A DNA stretch of 64,000 nt from Tetrahymena thermophila SB210 (taxonomy: Eukaryota; Ciliophora; Oligohymenophorea; Hymenostomatida; Tetrahymenidae). Made by a program: the position numbers and the translations under genes. Location: the NCBI RefSeq assembly GCF_000189635.1, contig NW_002476542.1:172827-236826 (forward strand), in the 5' to 3' direction. This document shows positions 41,901 through 56,100 of the stretch, piece by piece (positions within the stretch are counted from its first letter, which is position 1; each line of letters starts with the position of its first letter). The notes under the pieces are model-generated. The model was not told the DNA's origin, did not search any database, and saw only the letters and a list, made by a program, of their open reading frames with translations.

Positions 41901-44900
41901 TATACGGTTTTTATCATAGGGGGAGGGGATGTGAGGTTGTATAAGAAACTCATTTTTTTTATTAAATTTTGAAAAAATTTAAATATAATAAATTATTCAT
42001 ATTAAGCCATTAAAATTAATCCTTGGCATAAATATACTAAAAACAAAATTTTTTTCCTTAATTGACAATAAATAAATTCAATTTAAAATAGCTTGACTTT
42101 AATAAAATGTTTACATTAATTAAAGAGGAATAATGAGAATTTTTAGCAATTTTTTTATATTTTCTTATTAATATTAATAAAATATAAAATTTAATTTCTT
42201 TAAAAATTTTCTATTATTTAAAAAATAATCAGGCACAGCAATATAATTAATTAATAGATGGAATTTAGAAGATTAAAATTAATATTTATATTCATGCAGA
42301 AAACTCTTTTAATTTATTTCAAGAGTTACTAGATATTTAATTTAGTAATGTAATATAATTAATGATAAAGAGTACAGACACTTTAAAATAATCTTAAATA
42401 AATATTACAAATAGCCTTTAATTTAATTAATTTAGCTCTTTAAATTTATCAAATATAATATTCTATTTTAAATATGTGGATAACTAAATTTATTAGTGTG
42501 GATTATAAATAAATAATATTATTGAAATAGTGAATATTGATAATATCGACTAATAATCTTCAAATGCTACAATTTCTTAAAATTGCAATTCTTTTCAAAT
42601 AAGTAATTCCTCTGTAACTTTGTAAAATCTAAATATATCAAATAAAGATTTTTCTTAATTTTAAGATTTAATTTAAGTTAGCGATTCAAAGTAGGTAAAT
42701 CTTAATATAAATATTTAAATAATTAGACTTAATATTTTCTATAATAATTAAAAAGCTTGTGTTAGAAAATCTCATTCTTTAAAATTCAATTTTAAACAGT
42801 TAGTTTAGCATTGTAAAGCAGCTAAGTGAAACTAGTATAACAATCAAATAGATGATTATTCAAAACAACACTTGCGATATAAAATAAAACTCAAATTCAC
42901 AGTATGTAGGATAACTTTTTTAAGCAGGTTAATTTAATGTAAGTAACATGCAAATCATAGGAAATCAATTTTGTAACTCAAAGATCTTTTCAACTATTAG
43001 CAGTATAAACCAGAAAAACTATAATATTTTGTTTGATAACATTATCATACAAAACAACAAATTTTATACAATAGCTTCACATCTATTTTATAACGCAATA
43101 TATACCTTTAATCCATTAGCAGGTTGTCTATAATTTATTGAAGTTAATTAAATTAACCTGAATTTATTTAATTCTAGCTATATTAATGCTGTTGATAATT
43201 CTATCATAATTATCTAAAATATCAATTACAAAAACAATTTGATTGAATTAAATAATATTGAAATATTTAGTTCTTCATTCATATAAACCTTATCAAATTC
43301 TTATTCTAACCCCTTGTTCATTTCTTGTGATTAAGTTTCTGATATTTAAATATTAAATTCTAATTTTTATGACAATATTCTAAATGGTTTCGTCAATTCT
43401 TTAACTTAGTCAACAACAGCTATTTAGATAATAAATTCACAAGGATATATGCTTATTTAGGACACATAATTTAGCAATTCTAAGTCAGATTCTCACTATA
43501 ATTTTGCATTTATATAGTGCAACAACACTTATATAAATAGATGCTCATTTGCAAATTCTTCATATGATTTATTAGATAACACAGCATTATTCATACAATA
43601 AGGAGGATGTCTAAGAATAAAATCAAATACATTTCAATTGAATAATTCTAAATTCTTTTAATCAACTGCTAGTATTGCTTCTTTTGTTTACCTAGAACCA
43701 CTAAGCAATTAAATGGATAATATATTCTTCAATACTTCATTTTCTTAAGGTTATTCTCATTTTGATGGAGGAGCTGCTTACATAAATTCTTAAAATTCTT
43801 ATATAAGCTTGAGTATAAATAAGTGTAATTTTACTGATATTTACTCACTTTATCCATTATCAAGTGTTATTTCAATTAAGTAATTTATTATTTTAAAAAA
43901 AAAATTAAATAAAATTTTTAATTTAAAGGAATCAAGCAACATAAGGCCAGTTAGGAAGACTCTATAATTTCAATATAAACAATGCTTTATTAACAAATAT
44001 TTTCGGAAACACAGATTCTATTTTTTTTAATGCAAATGATGCTGATATCAGTATTTAAAATTTAACATAATTCAATAATTTGTTGAATTATGATTACCCT
44101 ATTCAATTTTCAAAAATACTTGCTCCAGATAATTTATAAGCATGCACATTTATTAATTCTGAAAATTCAAAAATTACAATAAATAATACAAATTTTTATG
44201 ATTTGATTTCTTCGAAGGAATCGACTCTACCTCTTTTAATTAAATCTATAAATTCAACTATTTTAGTAAAAAAATTAAATGCAACTAAATGTTAATTTTT
44301 GCCAAGTCTAATAGATATAACATAGAGCAAATTAGAGATTAGTCAAAGCAGGTTCAATAATATGTTTTAAATAGAACCTCAAAGAATTCTTCAAAATAAT
44401 GCTATAACTTAATAAATTAAAAATAACTCATTGATTTAATTAAACAGATCTAGTATTTTGATTAACGATAACTCATTTTTTAGTGAAATTATTTGCTCTT
44501 AAAATTGTTATGGCTCATGTTTATCTTTAGTTTACTCAAATTTTAATATATAGAACACCTAATTCATATAAAATAAAGTAATTTATTTTCAATAAAGTCT
44601 AATATTTACATTTTTATATCATAGGCAGTTAATGGAGGAGCAATAGCGATCTTAGGAAATGATCAAATGATTAACTTAATTTAAAGTTCAAACTTTTTTT
44701 AAAACACTGCAATAAAAAATGGTGGAGCAATTTATTTGTAAACTGATATAAATGATGTAATAATCTTTTCAAATATAATTTTTTTAAAAAAAGGCTAAAT
44801 TAAATATAATACTAAATCAATATTATTTTACTAATATTTTTATTACTTAAAATTAATTTTAATCCATTCAATTTATTTTTAATTTTAGATTTTCAAAATG

Positions 44901-47856
44901 TAAATTGTTGAATCTTAATTTCGTGAAAACTCAGCTGATTAAGGTAATGGAGGTGCTTTTTATTTATTGGCATAAACTGTTAACTCAAGTTAATAATAGA
45001 TAATGATTTAAAATACTGAAATTAGTAATAACAAGGCTTAAATAGGTGGTGGAATTTATAATTAAGGAATAAACCCTAAAATAGAATTAAGTTTACTCTC
45101 ATTTAATTATGCCTTGTACTATGGAAATGATTAGTTTTCTTATCCATCATAACTTTTTAATGTCAACTATCAAAGTTTTTAACATTAAAATTAGAATCAA
45201 ATTATATTTAATAATTTTAAAAGTGGTGATAAATTTCCTAAATTTATTTTTGAGCTAAGAGATAATAGCAGTAAACCTGTAATATATACTGAAGGATAGC
45301 AAATTACAGCTCAAATAAGAATAAGTACAAAGACAGCAAATTCTTCTTAATATTATTTTAGAGGGAATACTATCCAATCAATTGATCCTATCAAAAATAT
45401 TTTTATATTTAATGATCTAGATTTGATAGGTATTCCTAATTCCTACTTGATAATAGAATTTATTTCAGATTCAATAAAGATATTTAACAATTAAACATAA
45501 ACATTTGAAAATAATTATACATTTGAAGTGTATGTTAATTTTAGGAATTGTGTTTATGGAGAGATCATTAATTAGTATAACAATTACAAAGAATGTTAAA
45601 CTTGTGAAGATGGTAAATATTCATTAGACTTTGAAGCATGTTATTCCTGTCCTTCTGGAGGATAATGCTAAAATGGAGTAGTTGATCTCTAAAGTGGATT
45701 TTGGAGAAAAGAAGAGCACAGTTTATAAATATTATAATGCTATAATCGATTATAGAATTGTATAGGAACATCATTTGGAAATAATGTTTGTCATTAAGGA
45801 AATATCGGACCGCTATGCGAAGAATGTGATGTAATTAATTAATTAATTTGATGATATTTTTAAAAATGTTTATTTATACAAAGATTCATGGAGAATTTTG
45901 GTAGAAAAGCTATACAAGAAGTTCAAAGTATTAGTGTGAGTTATGTGAAAGTATAAGATATGATTTTTGGAAACTAGCTCTTACTTTTCTTTGGATAACA
46001 ATTTCTATATTTTTGACTGTTAAGAATGATGAAAGTTTTTTCTTAAAAAGAATATTGATAAACAACATTCGTAAAAAATCTAAAAAAATCCAAAGTGAAA
46101 GTATTAAAATTAGTAATCTAAGTTCATAGGTTAGATTAAATAAGCTTGAAAACCCAAAATAAAAAATTTTATCTAAAAATTATATTAAGATTTTTACAAA
46201 CTATGTTTAAATAGTAAGTACTACTGTCACATTCAACTTAAACGTTGATTCATGTAATTTATTTCTTATTTTTTTTAATTATATAAAAAACTATTATTTA
46301 TATTAATTTTATATATAAAAAATAGATTTTGTAGAAGTTTCTACTTATTTAGGGAATCCAATAAAAACGTCTATAGATTTTTTAGAATGTTTACTTAAAG
46401 ATAGTTAAATACAAATACCTTTAATTTACAAGAAGCTATTTTTTTCTTTAATTTCTCCTTTTATTATTTTAGCATTATTTGCTTTTATCCTGAAATTTAA
46501 CTAAAAATTTATAGATAAATCAATAAAATTTAAAATACACTAACTCTATACAGGATCAATATTCTTGTTTTTGTATCTTTAACCAGATTTAGTTTCTTAA
46601 ATGATAAGTCTGCTTTCATGTAGATAAATTGGGGACACCTCTTACATATTAAGCAATCTCAATTATGAATGCTATACAGACAGCTACAAATATTATAGCT
46701 TAAGCTTAATACTTCCTTTCTTAATTATATGGGTTATAATAATTCCTTTTGCTCTTCTAGTTTATATTACAAAGAATAAAAAGAATTTAGATAGTTTATT
46801 TATAAATATGAAATTTGGCTTCTTGTACAGAGAGTACAAAAGCAATGTTTATTATTGGGAATTCATAAAGATAGCATAAAAAATATCAATAATACTTGTA
46901 CTTAATCTTTATTATCAGAATTAGATTGTAAAAGGCTGTATTATAACATTGATTATAACAGGCTATGGATTATATGCAAATAAATTATAACCTTACATAG
47001 AAGATAACTACAATTAATTAGATAGCTTATCCACAAAGGTATGCGCTTTAACAGTATTTCTTTGCGTTTTGATAAACGGAAATGATTACAATTATTTATT
47101 GATTACTTCTTTAACTATAATCTTAATAATTAACATTTATTTTGTTATAGCCATTTTAATAAGAGTAATTGATAGTAAGAAACATAGTTTATTAAAAATA
47201 TTATCTAATATGAAAAATAAATTATTGAATAAAAAAGAACAAAAAATTGAAAAAAAACAAATAAATAAAGAATTAAAGAAAAAGATAAGAAGAATTCTGT
47301 TAAATTATTAATCATTTAGTAAAAACAATAAATTGAACATCAATCTTCTTATATATAATGATCAACAAAGTAATTTTTATTAAATTAAGTAATTAATTTA
47401 ATTACTAACAAACTTAATTTTTAACGAATAAGTAGACTTAAAAGAAAACTCAAACGTGTAAATGCTTAATCTATTCTCATAACTTGATAAATAAGACAAA
47501 GTAGCATATAATAGCTAGTGTTCTAATTTGCAATCTTGTTCACCTTTATATAACAAAATATGGGAGACCTAAAGTCAAAATTTCATAATTTCTTAAAGCA
47601 AAAGAGGTTTATTTATTTATTTTTAAACTATTTATAACATTTTTAAATAAATATAAAAAAAGTATAATTGGCAGAAACAGAAACTAAATTAATGCAATTC
47701 ACCAATAAAATTGATAAAGCATAAATAAATTCAAATAAAAGAATAAATACTTAAAATCCATTTCATAAAAGATCTAAAATATAGTAGTTAGATATTGAAT
47801 AATAAGTTAATTAAGATTTTTAAGTATCAGAGCTAAGTATAGAAAATAATTATTGA
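38909..47856 (+). CDS. Giant beta-helix membrane protein, array copy 1 (2475 aa)
   Basis: Sixteen exons: 38909-39008, 39072-39245, 39298-39705, 39760-39894, 39948-40283, 40585-40850, 40899-41223, 41283-41812, 42233-42694, 42756-43879, 43929-44577, 44625-44756, 44889-45830, 45884-46253, 46326-47606 and 47663-47856. They sum to 7428 nt with every phase consistent. A signal peptide (LIYLLLQYVLLG) leads to ~740 residues of propeller-like repeats (for example GNVYVWDSLNQYKFKYKKT). Next is an Asn/Ser/Ile-rich beta-helix (residues ~760-1640) with NGGAIAILGN, NGGAIYL, NGGAFYLL and GGGIYN near its end. A Cys-rich module (CQTCEDGKYSL, SCPSGGQCQNG, GNIGPLCEECD) prec­edes about eight membrane segments and a basic then Gln/Asn-rich tail. 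The modular order suggests a cell-surface protein; ligand and function are unknown. Confidence 0.88.
39031..39046. repeat. TA dinucleotide repeat in intron 1 of copy 1
   Basis: Eight TA units in the first intron. Copies 3 and 4 have shorter TA runs at the same place, so it has expanded or contracted since duplication. Confidence 0.8.
40284..40584 (+). other. Intron 5 of copy 1 with complementary G- and C-rich boxes
   Basis: A 301-bp intron, long for this gene. It holds TTTTGGGGAGAAG at 40345-40357 and CCTCCCCCTACCC at about 40445-40457, which can pair through GGGGAG/CTCCCC. The same paired layout recurs in copy 3 (about 51616 and 51711) and copy 4 (about 61383 and 61481). See findings. Confidence 0.7.
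41813..42232 (+). other. Intron 8 of copy 1 with a G-rich box
   Basis: The longest intron of the gene (420 bp). It contains GGGGGAGGGGATGTGAGGT at 41919-41937. The box is kept in copy 3 (about 53184-53203) but absent at the matching position of copy 4 (about 62910). Confidence 0.7.
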
Positions 47857-48791
47857 TGAATAATTACAAAAAAATAAAAATATTATTGATATCTACCAAA
47901 TTTAATTTTATATTTATAATTTACTAATTAAAATTGATTATAATTTCATATTCTAAATTGGTTTACTTACTTGCTTAAGAACATATAATATATTTTGAAT
48001 TATTAGTGGTTATATGTATTTATAATTTTTATAGTATTTTTAATATGGATATTTCTAATTTCATTTTATCTAAAAAGACCTTAGCTTAGCCTTTAGTATT
48101 TATTGTATCTGTAGTTTTTGCGTTTGGAACTGTTTCCTGTCATTTATAAAATTATATTTATTAAATTTTAGTTTTAGTAAACTACTTATTTTTTTTTCCT
48201 ATTATGAACTCTAAAATTTTATAAAACTATTATATTTTTGAAATAAAATTTTAATATTATGTTATATGCTCATATACACCACCCGCAATTGAAAAATATT
48301 CAAGACTTTTGGTCCTATAAGGATACTTTTTGGATTTTTAATAAATTGAAATTTTAATCTATTAAATATGATAGTATTCGGCTTTTTTATATCTAAAATA
48401 CTCAATAAAATTATTCATAAATTTTTAATTGATAGGATTTTAAGTTAATATAAAATTAAATTTGTCTAAAATATTCCTACGAATAATTAACAAGTATTTT
48501 TGATAATTTAAAAGTGATTAATTTAGAATTAATTAGAAGGATTAAATTTTGTTATTACAAGATAAGTAAATTAACTTATTGAGAAAAAAATAAGCCAATT
48601 ATTTGATAACTTCTGTTTTTTATTCAAGGTAGTTCGAACTAGTATTTTATTAGTTTAGTCAATGATTTTCTAAAAATTTAAGCTTACAAACAAACATATT
48701 CATAATTAAAAAAGTTACAAGTAAACAAAATTAGATTAACAAGCAGAATTTATTAAAATCATGAGAGGGAAAGACAAAACAGAAAAGAAGA
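47857..48791. other. Spacer between array copies 1 and 2
   Basis: The left part matches the 3' flank of copy 3 (from 59409), and the right part (from about 48330) matches the 5' flank of copy 3. The spacer is therefore part of the duplicated unit. No other gene seen. Confidence 0.6.
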
Positions 48792-49550
48792 AAGAATTTC
48801 AAAGCGTCATTTTTATAACTAATTGATTATTTATTAAATAATATATTATAATACATAACATAATTTCCATACTTTTCTTTCAGTAAAGTAAATTAAAAAT
48901 ATTAAAAATTTATATTATTATTTCTAATATTTAAGTGTCTTATTTATTCCATATTCAAAAGATAAGGCTATTTACAATTACCACAAACAAATCTTATGTT
49001 AATAAATATTATTTCGAATGATATTTATCAAATTAATGATATATATATAACTTATTGCATTAGGACGATGTATCAAAAAATTCATGCAACATTACTATTT
49101 AATCAAAAGTAAATTCTTCATAAATTGTGTAGACTTTAAAAATTTTTTTGTATTGTAGATGATTATACAATTTAATAATAGAATATATTTTAAATATAAT
49201 TAAATTCTAATTGTTAGTCTAAATAATCAGCTAATAGCAACTAATATTAATACTTTACAGATAATAAAGTTTCTTTTCGTTAGATCTTCAATAGGTGTAA
49301 GCCTAATTTAATGCACAGAATTAACTATTTTAACCACTCGAGCTTGCAACTGCTTGATGCTGTTTATTTTAAAGAGATATATTCTGAAGATACTTTCTAA
49401 TATAATTATAATGTTGGAAATATACTCACTTATCAAGAGTGCGTTAGTTTTTGTAGCAAATAAAAGATTAACTTGGATTTCAAGCTTGGTTTTATTTAGC
49501 AATATACTAACTTGAATTTCATAATTATATTGAAAAACAAGCATAAGTAG
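48792..49550 (+). pseudogene. Decayed 5' fragment of the array gene (copy 2)
   Basis: Aligns with the first three exons of copies 1 and 3, including the stretch encoding QIL(I)VSxxQLIA(A/T)N. The start codon is lost (AAG where the others have ATG). Most of the end of exon 1 is missing. A 2-base deletion at about 48961-48966 (ATAAGG against ATAAAAGG) shifts the frame, which then meets TGA. Similarity ends near the end of exon 3, and everything downstream (propeller, helix, membrane part) is absent. It is the relic of an array member, most simply left by unequal recombination. Confidence 0.85.
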
Positions 49551-50188
49551 TAACTCATTAATAATTATCATAAATTATTTATTATATTTACTGTAACATA
49601 TTAATTATTAAAATTTGTAAAAATTCTCCGTTGGCGCTATATATTTTATGATTATGCGAATTTAAAATTTTTTAGATTTTTAATTCATTGTTGTCTTAAA
49701 TACTAAAAATGACAGTAATAGGTTTTTTATTTCTAATATACTAATTAAAATTATTTTTAAATTTTAAACTTAATAAATAAGATTTTAAATTTAGTTTTGA
49801 GTAAGTTATTTTAAAGTTAATTTTGTTTAGAATAATCCTACAAAGAATTAACATCTATTTTTAAAAATTGACAATTTATTACTTTAGAATTAATTTAAGA
49901 TGGAATTTTTTATATTACCAGGTATGTAATTTAAGTTATTTAGAAAAAATAAGCCAAAAATTCATTTGAAACCTACTGTTTTTTATTTAAGTTCAAACTA
50001 TTGAAAATATGAATTTTTTAGTATTTTTTTATGTCATTTACTAATTATTATGGTCTTATGATTTTCTAAAAATTAAATCTTGCAAACAAACATATTTGTA
50101 ATTAAAAATAATCAAAAGTTAAAAAATTAGATAAAGCAAGCAGAGTTTTTTAAGAGATAGAGAGAGAAAAAAAAAGAAAAATAAATAA
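49551..50188 (+). promoter_or_regulatory. Duplicated 5' flank, array copy 3
   Basis: From about 49670 it matches the flank of copy 2, and from about 49735 the flank of copy 1. It contains the conserved box at 50137-50160 (AAGCAGAGTTTTTTAAGAGA-like), 30-50 bases before ATG 50189. No other gene seen in this interval. Confidence 0.55.
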
Positions 50189-53100
50189 ATGAATTTTAAA
50201 GCATCATTTTTATAAATAATTTATATTCTATTACATTATTTCTTATTAGGATAGACATCACAGTGTCCATAATTTTCTATTCAGCATAGTAAATAAATAA
50301 ATATTAAATATATATAACATTATTTCTATTATTTAAGTACCTCGTTTCTTCGATAATCAAAAGATAAAAGGCTATTTAAAAATTCCACAAACAAATCTTA
50401 TCTTAATAAATACTCTTTCAAGTGATGTTTATCAACTCAATGATATATCTAACGTTGTGTATTACAATGACATATCGAACAATTAAGACAACATCATTAA
50501 TGCAATCAAGAGTAAATTATACATAAGTTGTATTGACTTTAACATTTTTATTAAACTAATTAGCTGATTATACAATTTTATAGATGGAGTATATTTAGAA
50601 AAATAATTAAATTCTAATTGTTAGTCCAAATTAGCTAATCGCAGCTAATGTTTATACATTACAGATTATAGACTTTCTCATATTTAGATCTTCAACAGGT
50701 GTAAGCCTTATTTAAGGCACAGATTTAGCTATTTTAACGACTCGAGCTTGTAAATTCTACATAATTGATGTTGTTTATTTTAAAGAGATATATTCAGAAG
50801 ATACTTGCTATTATAATTATAATGTTGGTAATATACTCCTTTATCCAAAAACGTTTGTACTAAAAAATGGGTAAGTTTTTATAGCAATAAAAGATTCTTA
50901 AGGATATCAAGCTTGGTTTTTAAATTTAACAACATACTAACTTGAATTTCATAATTATATCCCAGACCCAGGTATAATATATTTTAATCATATTTAAATT
51001 TTTTTAATTCTAAATCTATAAATAGATTAAATAGGGTATACAGATATAGAATTCTATTATGATTGGAATTTGCTATTTATAGTTGGTGATTATTACATGC
51101 TTAACATAGTATAAATTCAAGAATTAAGTTCGAATAAATTAACCATATTATAAAATTTGTGTATAAATAATTAATTTTAATTGTATATTTATATGATTAT
51201 TTACTTAAAAAATAGATTTGATGGATTGGAGCAATACTTTTTTGAATGTTAAATTTATTTAATAAATTCAATAATCTTAATCTAATTTTAGCTTATTTAT
51301 GAGTGACTCAAACTCCTTATTCAGACTTGATTTTACCATTATTGGAAATTAGTTAACATAGTCAATTGATTCTCTTACTTTTGAATAGGCTACTTAAGGT
51401 TTCCCTGTATAATATTAAGGAAAATAGTACACTTCATGGTATTATTTATAAGAAAACAAATAATTATATATACCTATGAGTAATAATTTTTTAGGCTAGA
51501 CATATAGTTTTATTTTTTCTTATCAAGATAATATGATCATCAAGCGTTAATGTAATATATATTAAATAATTTCATATTATTAAACTGAGATTTAAAATTA
51601 AAGTATTTTTTATTTTGGGAGGAGAAAATAATAACAATCATTTTTAATGTGGTCATTATATTAGTAGAGTTTTTTATAATATTTAATTTAATATATTTAA
51701 AGTAATTATTACCTCCACCCTACCCATCCCTTTTTATTTTAAATAATTTTTTGTTTTTAAAACTTTATAATTATGATCCTATTTAATATATATATTTTTA
51801 ATATTTAATTAATTTTTACTTTAAAAAGTAATCTAATTTAAAAAAAAATAGTTTATTATTCTAATGGATGGACTAAAATATTTATAGTTAATCAAAATGG
51901 GATAAATTATTTTGTTTCAGCAAGTTATAATTAAATTAAAGTTATGTAAGATACAATACATGATGATGTTATATGGCAAAAGAATTTATCGGATGACGAA
52001 ATGTATGGAAAAGAAAACTTTTTTATTTAAGTTCAAAATTATCCTAAAGGTTTTTTTGTAATGATGAACTCTGGATCAATAAGCTATATAGAGATATTTT
52101 CAAATCAAAATATTAAGGTAAATTTATTAAACTAAAAAGATAAATTGAAATAATCATATTTTAAGAATTTTTAATTAAGTAAACTTAAACTTTCCTTGAA
52201 CAGAATGAGTTATGTACTGACTTCATATATCGATTAAAAAAACATTCTTTGGTTTATTATTGGTTTACCTTACAAAGACAATAATGAACAACATTTATTC
52301 TGGATGATTGATTTTAAAAAACAAAAGGCAAAAGCTTTATTATCAGATAATAATGATGATAATTTGAATAAAACATGTTACGCTTTATATTCAGAAAAAA
52401 ATAATTCTCTTGTAGGATTAGATGTATTAGGAAATGTGTATGTGTGGGATTCACTAAATTCATATAAATTTAAATATAAAAAGACAATAAGTAAATAATT
52501 TATCTAATATTAATTAAAAAAATATTACTTTAATTAAAAATAAGCTAAATACTAATGCTATCAATCAGTAATGGGACAATTATACAATGATGGTAAAAAT
52601 ATATATTTAATTGTAGTATGTGAGGATCATAAGGTAATTAGTTTTAATATAGATACAGAAGATACTTAATTACTAACTCAGATGTCTTCTGACTCAATTA
52701 ATATTAATTCTTTTGAAGATATTTAATTGATAGGTATTGGAGAAACTGATACAGGAAATGTATTTTTATTCAGATATAATTAAAGTAGCAAGAATTTTCA
52801 GTCCTTTTTTAAAATATAAACCATTAAATACAAAGACAAACCATTAAATTTAAGTTATTTACCTGATTCTCAATAGCTCTTTATATAATACTACTACAGT
52901 AACAACTTTTTACCAATAGGAATGTGCTTAGAAAATGTTTAAAATTGTTTGAATTGTTAGATGAATTTTTATTTTAACACATCTGAAACTTAACAATTGG
53001 ATAATTTATTTGGGTTAGGAACTAGTCAATCTCCATTTTTAAGTTCATCAAATCTAATAACAACATTTTTGCTGGTAAATTAATTTATTAAAATAAATAA

Positions 53101-56100
53101 TAATTAAAATCTTTAGTTTAAAATTCAAAATCTTTTCTTTATAATATTTGACTAAAATAATACTTTTACATAGTTTTTATCATGGGGGAGGGGGATGTGA
53201 GGTGGTATATGAAACTCATTTTTTTAATTAAATTTTGAAAAAATTTTAAATCTAATAAAAAATTCATATTAAGTCATTAAATTAATCCCTGGCATAAATA
53301 TACTAATAACAACCAAAATTTTTCCTTAATTCACTTTTGATAAATTCAATTTAAAATTGTTTAATCTTAAAAAAAATATATTTTAATTAAAGAGGGATAA
53401 AGAGAATATTTAGCAAATATGTTTTATTTCCATATTAAAATTAATAAAATATAAAATTTAATATATTTAACAATTTTCTTTTGTTTAAAAATTAATCAGG
53501 CACAGCAATATAATTAATTAATAGATGGAATTTAGAAGATTAAAATCAATATTTATATTCATACAGAAAACTCTTTTAATTTATTTCAAGAATTGATAGA
53601 TATTTAATTTAGTAATGTAATATAATTAATGATAAAGAGTACAGACACTTTAAAATAATCTTAAATAAATATTACAAATAGCCTTTAATTTAATTAATTT
53701 AGCTCTTTAAATTTATCAAATATAATATTCTATTTTAAATATTTGGATAACAAAATTTATTAATGTGGATTATAAATAAATAATATAATTGAAATTGTAA
53801 ATATTGATAATATCGACTAATAATCTTCAAATGCTACAATTTCTTAAAATTGCAATTCTTTTCAAATAAGTAATTCCTCTGTAATTTTGTAAAATCTAAA
53901 TATATCAAATAAAAATTTTTCTTAATTTTAAGATTTAATTTAAGTTAGTGATTCAAAGTAGGTAAATCTTAATATAAATATTTAAATAATTAGACTAAAT
54001 ATTTTTTTTATAATAATTAAAAAGCTTGTTTTAGAAAATTTCATTCTTGAAAATTCAATTTTAAACAGTTAGTTTAGCATTGTAAAGCAGCTAAGTGAGA
54101 CTAGTATAACAATCAAATAGATGATTATTCAAAATAACATCTGCGATATAAAATAAAACGCAAATTCACAGTATGTAGGATAACTCTTTTAAGCAGGTTA
54201 ATTTAATGTAAATAACATGCAAATCATAGGAAATCAATTTTGTAACTCAAAGATATTTTCAACTATTAGCACTATAAATCAGAAAAACTATAATATTTTG
54301 TTTGATAATATTATCATACAATATAACAAATTTTACACAATAGCTTCACATCTATTTTACAACGCAATATATACATTTAATCCATTACCATAGCATTCTC
54401 TATAATTAACTAATATTTACTCTTCAGACAATTAGTATATTCCTAATATATAAAATGAATATACAAATAATTTAAGTATAACTTCATTAATACTACTAGA
54501 TAAGATAGCAATTATAACTGCTAAAAACATAACATCTAAAAATTAAGACTAAATCGCTATTTTAAGAGCGTCATAATCTTAGGTTAGTTAATTATAAAAC
54601 ATATCATGTCTTAATGACTAAAATTTTTATTAAAATTCAAAAAATACTCAATAAACATATTCAGGTTGTCTATAATTTATTGAAGTTAATTAAATTAATC
54701 TGAATCTATTTAATTCTAGTTATATTAATGCAGTTGATAATTCTATCATAATAATCTAAAATATCAATTACAAAAACAATTAGATTGACTTAAATAATAT
54801 TGAAATATTTAGTTCTTCATTCATATAAACCTTAGCAAATTCTTATTCCAACCCCTTGTTCATTTCTTGTGATTAAGTTTCTGATATTTAAATATTAAAT
54901 TCTAATTTTTATGACAATACTCTCAATGGTTTCGTCAATTCATTAACTTAGTCAACAACAGCTATTTAGATAATTAATTCGCAAGGAGATATGCTTATTT
55001 AAAACACATAATTTAGCAATTCTAAGTCAGATTCTCTCTATAATTTTGCATTTATATAGTGCAACAACACTTATATAAATAGATGCTCATTTACAAATTC
55101 TTCATATGATTTATAAGATAACACAGCATTATTCATACAATAAGGAGGATGTCTAAGAATAAAATCAAATACATTTCAATTGAATGATTCTATCTTCTCT
55201 TAATCAACTGCTAGTATTGCTTCTTTTGTTTACCTAGAACCACTAAGTAACTAAATGGATAATATATTCTTCAATACTTCATTCTCTTAAGGTTATTCTC
55301 ATTTTGATGGAGGAGCTGTCTACATAAATTCTTAAAATTCTTATATAAGTTTGAGTATGAATAAGTGTAATTTTACTGATATTTACTCAATTTATCAATT
55401 ATCAAGTGTTGTTTCAATTAAGTAATTTATTATTTAAAAAAATCAATTAAATAAAAATTTTTAATTTAAAGGAATCAAGCAACATAAGGTCAGTTAGGAA
55501 GAATCTATAATTTCACTATAAACAATGCTTTATTAACAAATATTTTCGGAAACACAGATTCTATTTTTTTTAATGCAAATGATGCTTATATCAGTATTTA
55601 AAATTTAACATTCAATAATATGATGAAGCATAATTATCCTATTCAATTTTCAAAAATACTTGCTCCAGATAATTTATAAGCATGCACATTTATTAATTCT
55701 GAAAATTCAAACATTACAATAAATAATACAACTTTTTATGATTTGACATCTTCGAAGGAATCGACTATACCTCTTTTAATTAAATCGATAAATTCAACTA
55801 TTTTAGTAAAAAAATTAAATGTAACTAAATGTAAGTTTTAACCAAGTCTAATAGATATCACATAAAGTAAATTAGAGATTAGCCAAAGCAGGTTCAATAA
55901 TATATTCTAATCAAGCCCTCTAAGGATTCTTCAAAATAATGCTATAACTTAATAAATTAAAAATAATTCATTGATTTAATTAAACAGATCTAGTGTTTTT
56001 ATTAATGATAACTCATTTTTTAGTGAAATTATTTGCTCTTAGAATTGTTATGGCTCTTGTTTATCATTAGTTTACTCAAATTTTAATATATAGAACACCT

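Noticed and set aside
49308-49571. Open - strand frame of 87 codons
   Set aside because: Antisense within the decayed copy 2, whose + strand aligns with exons of copies 1 and 3.
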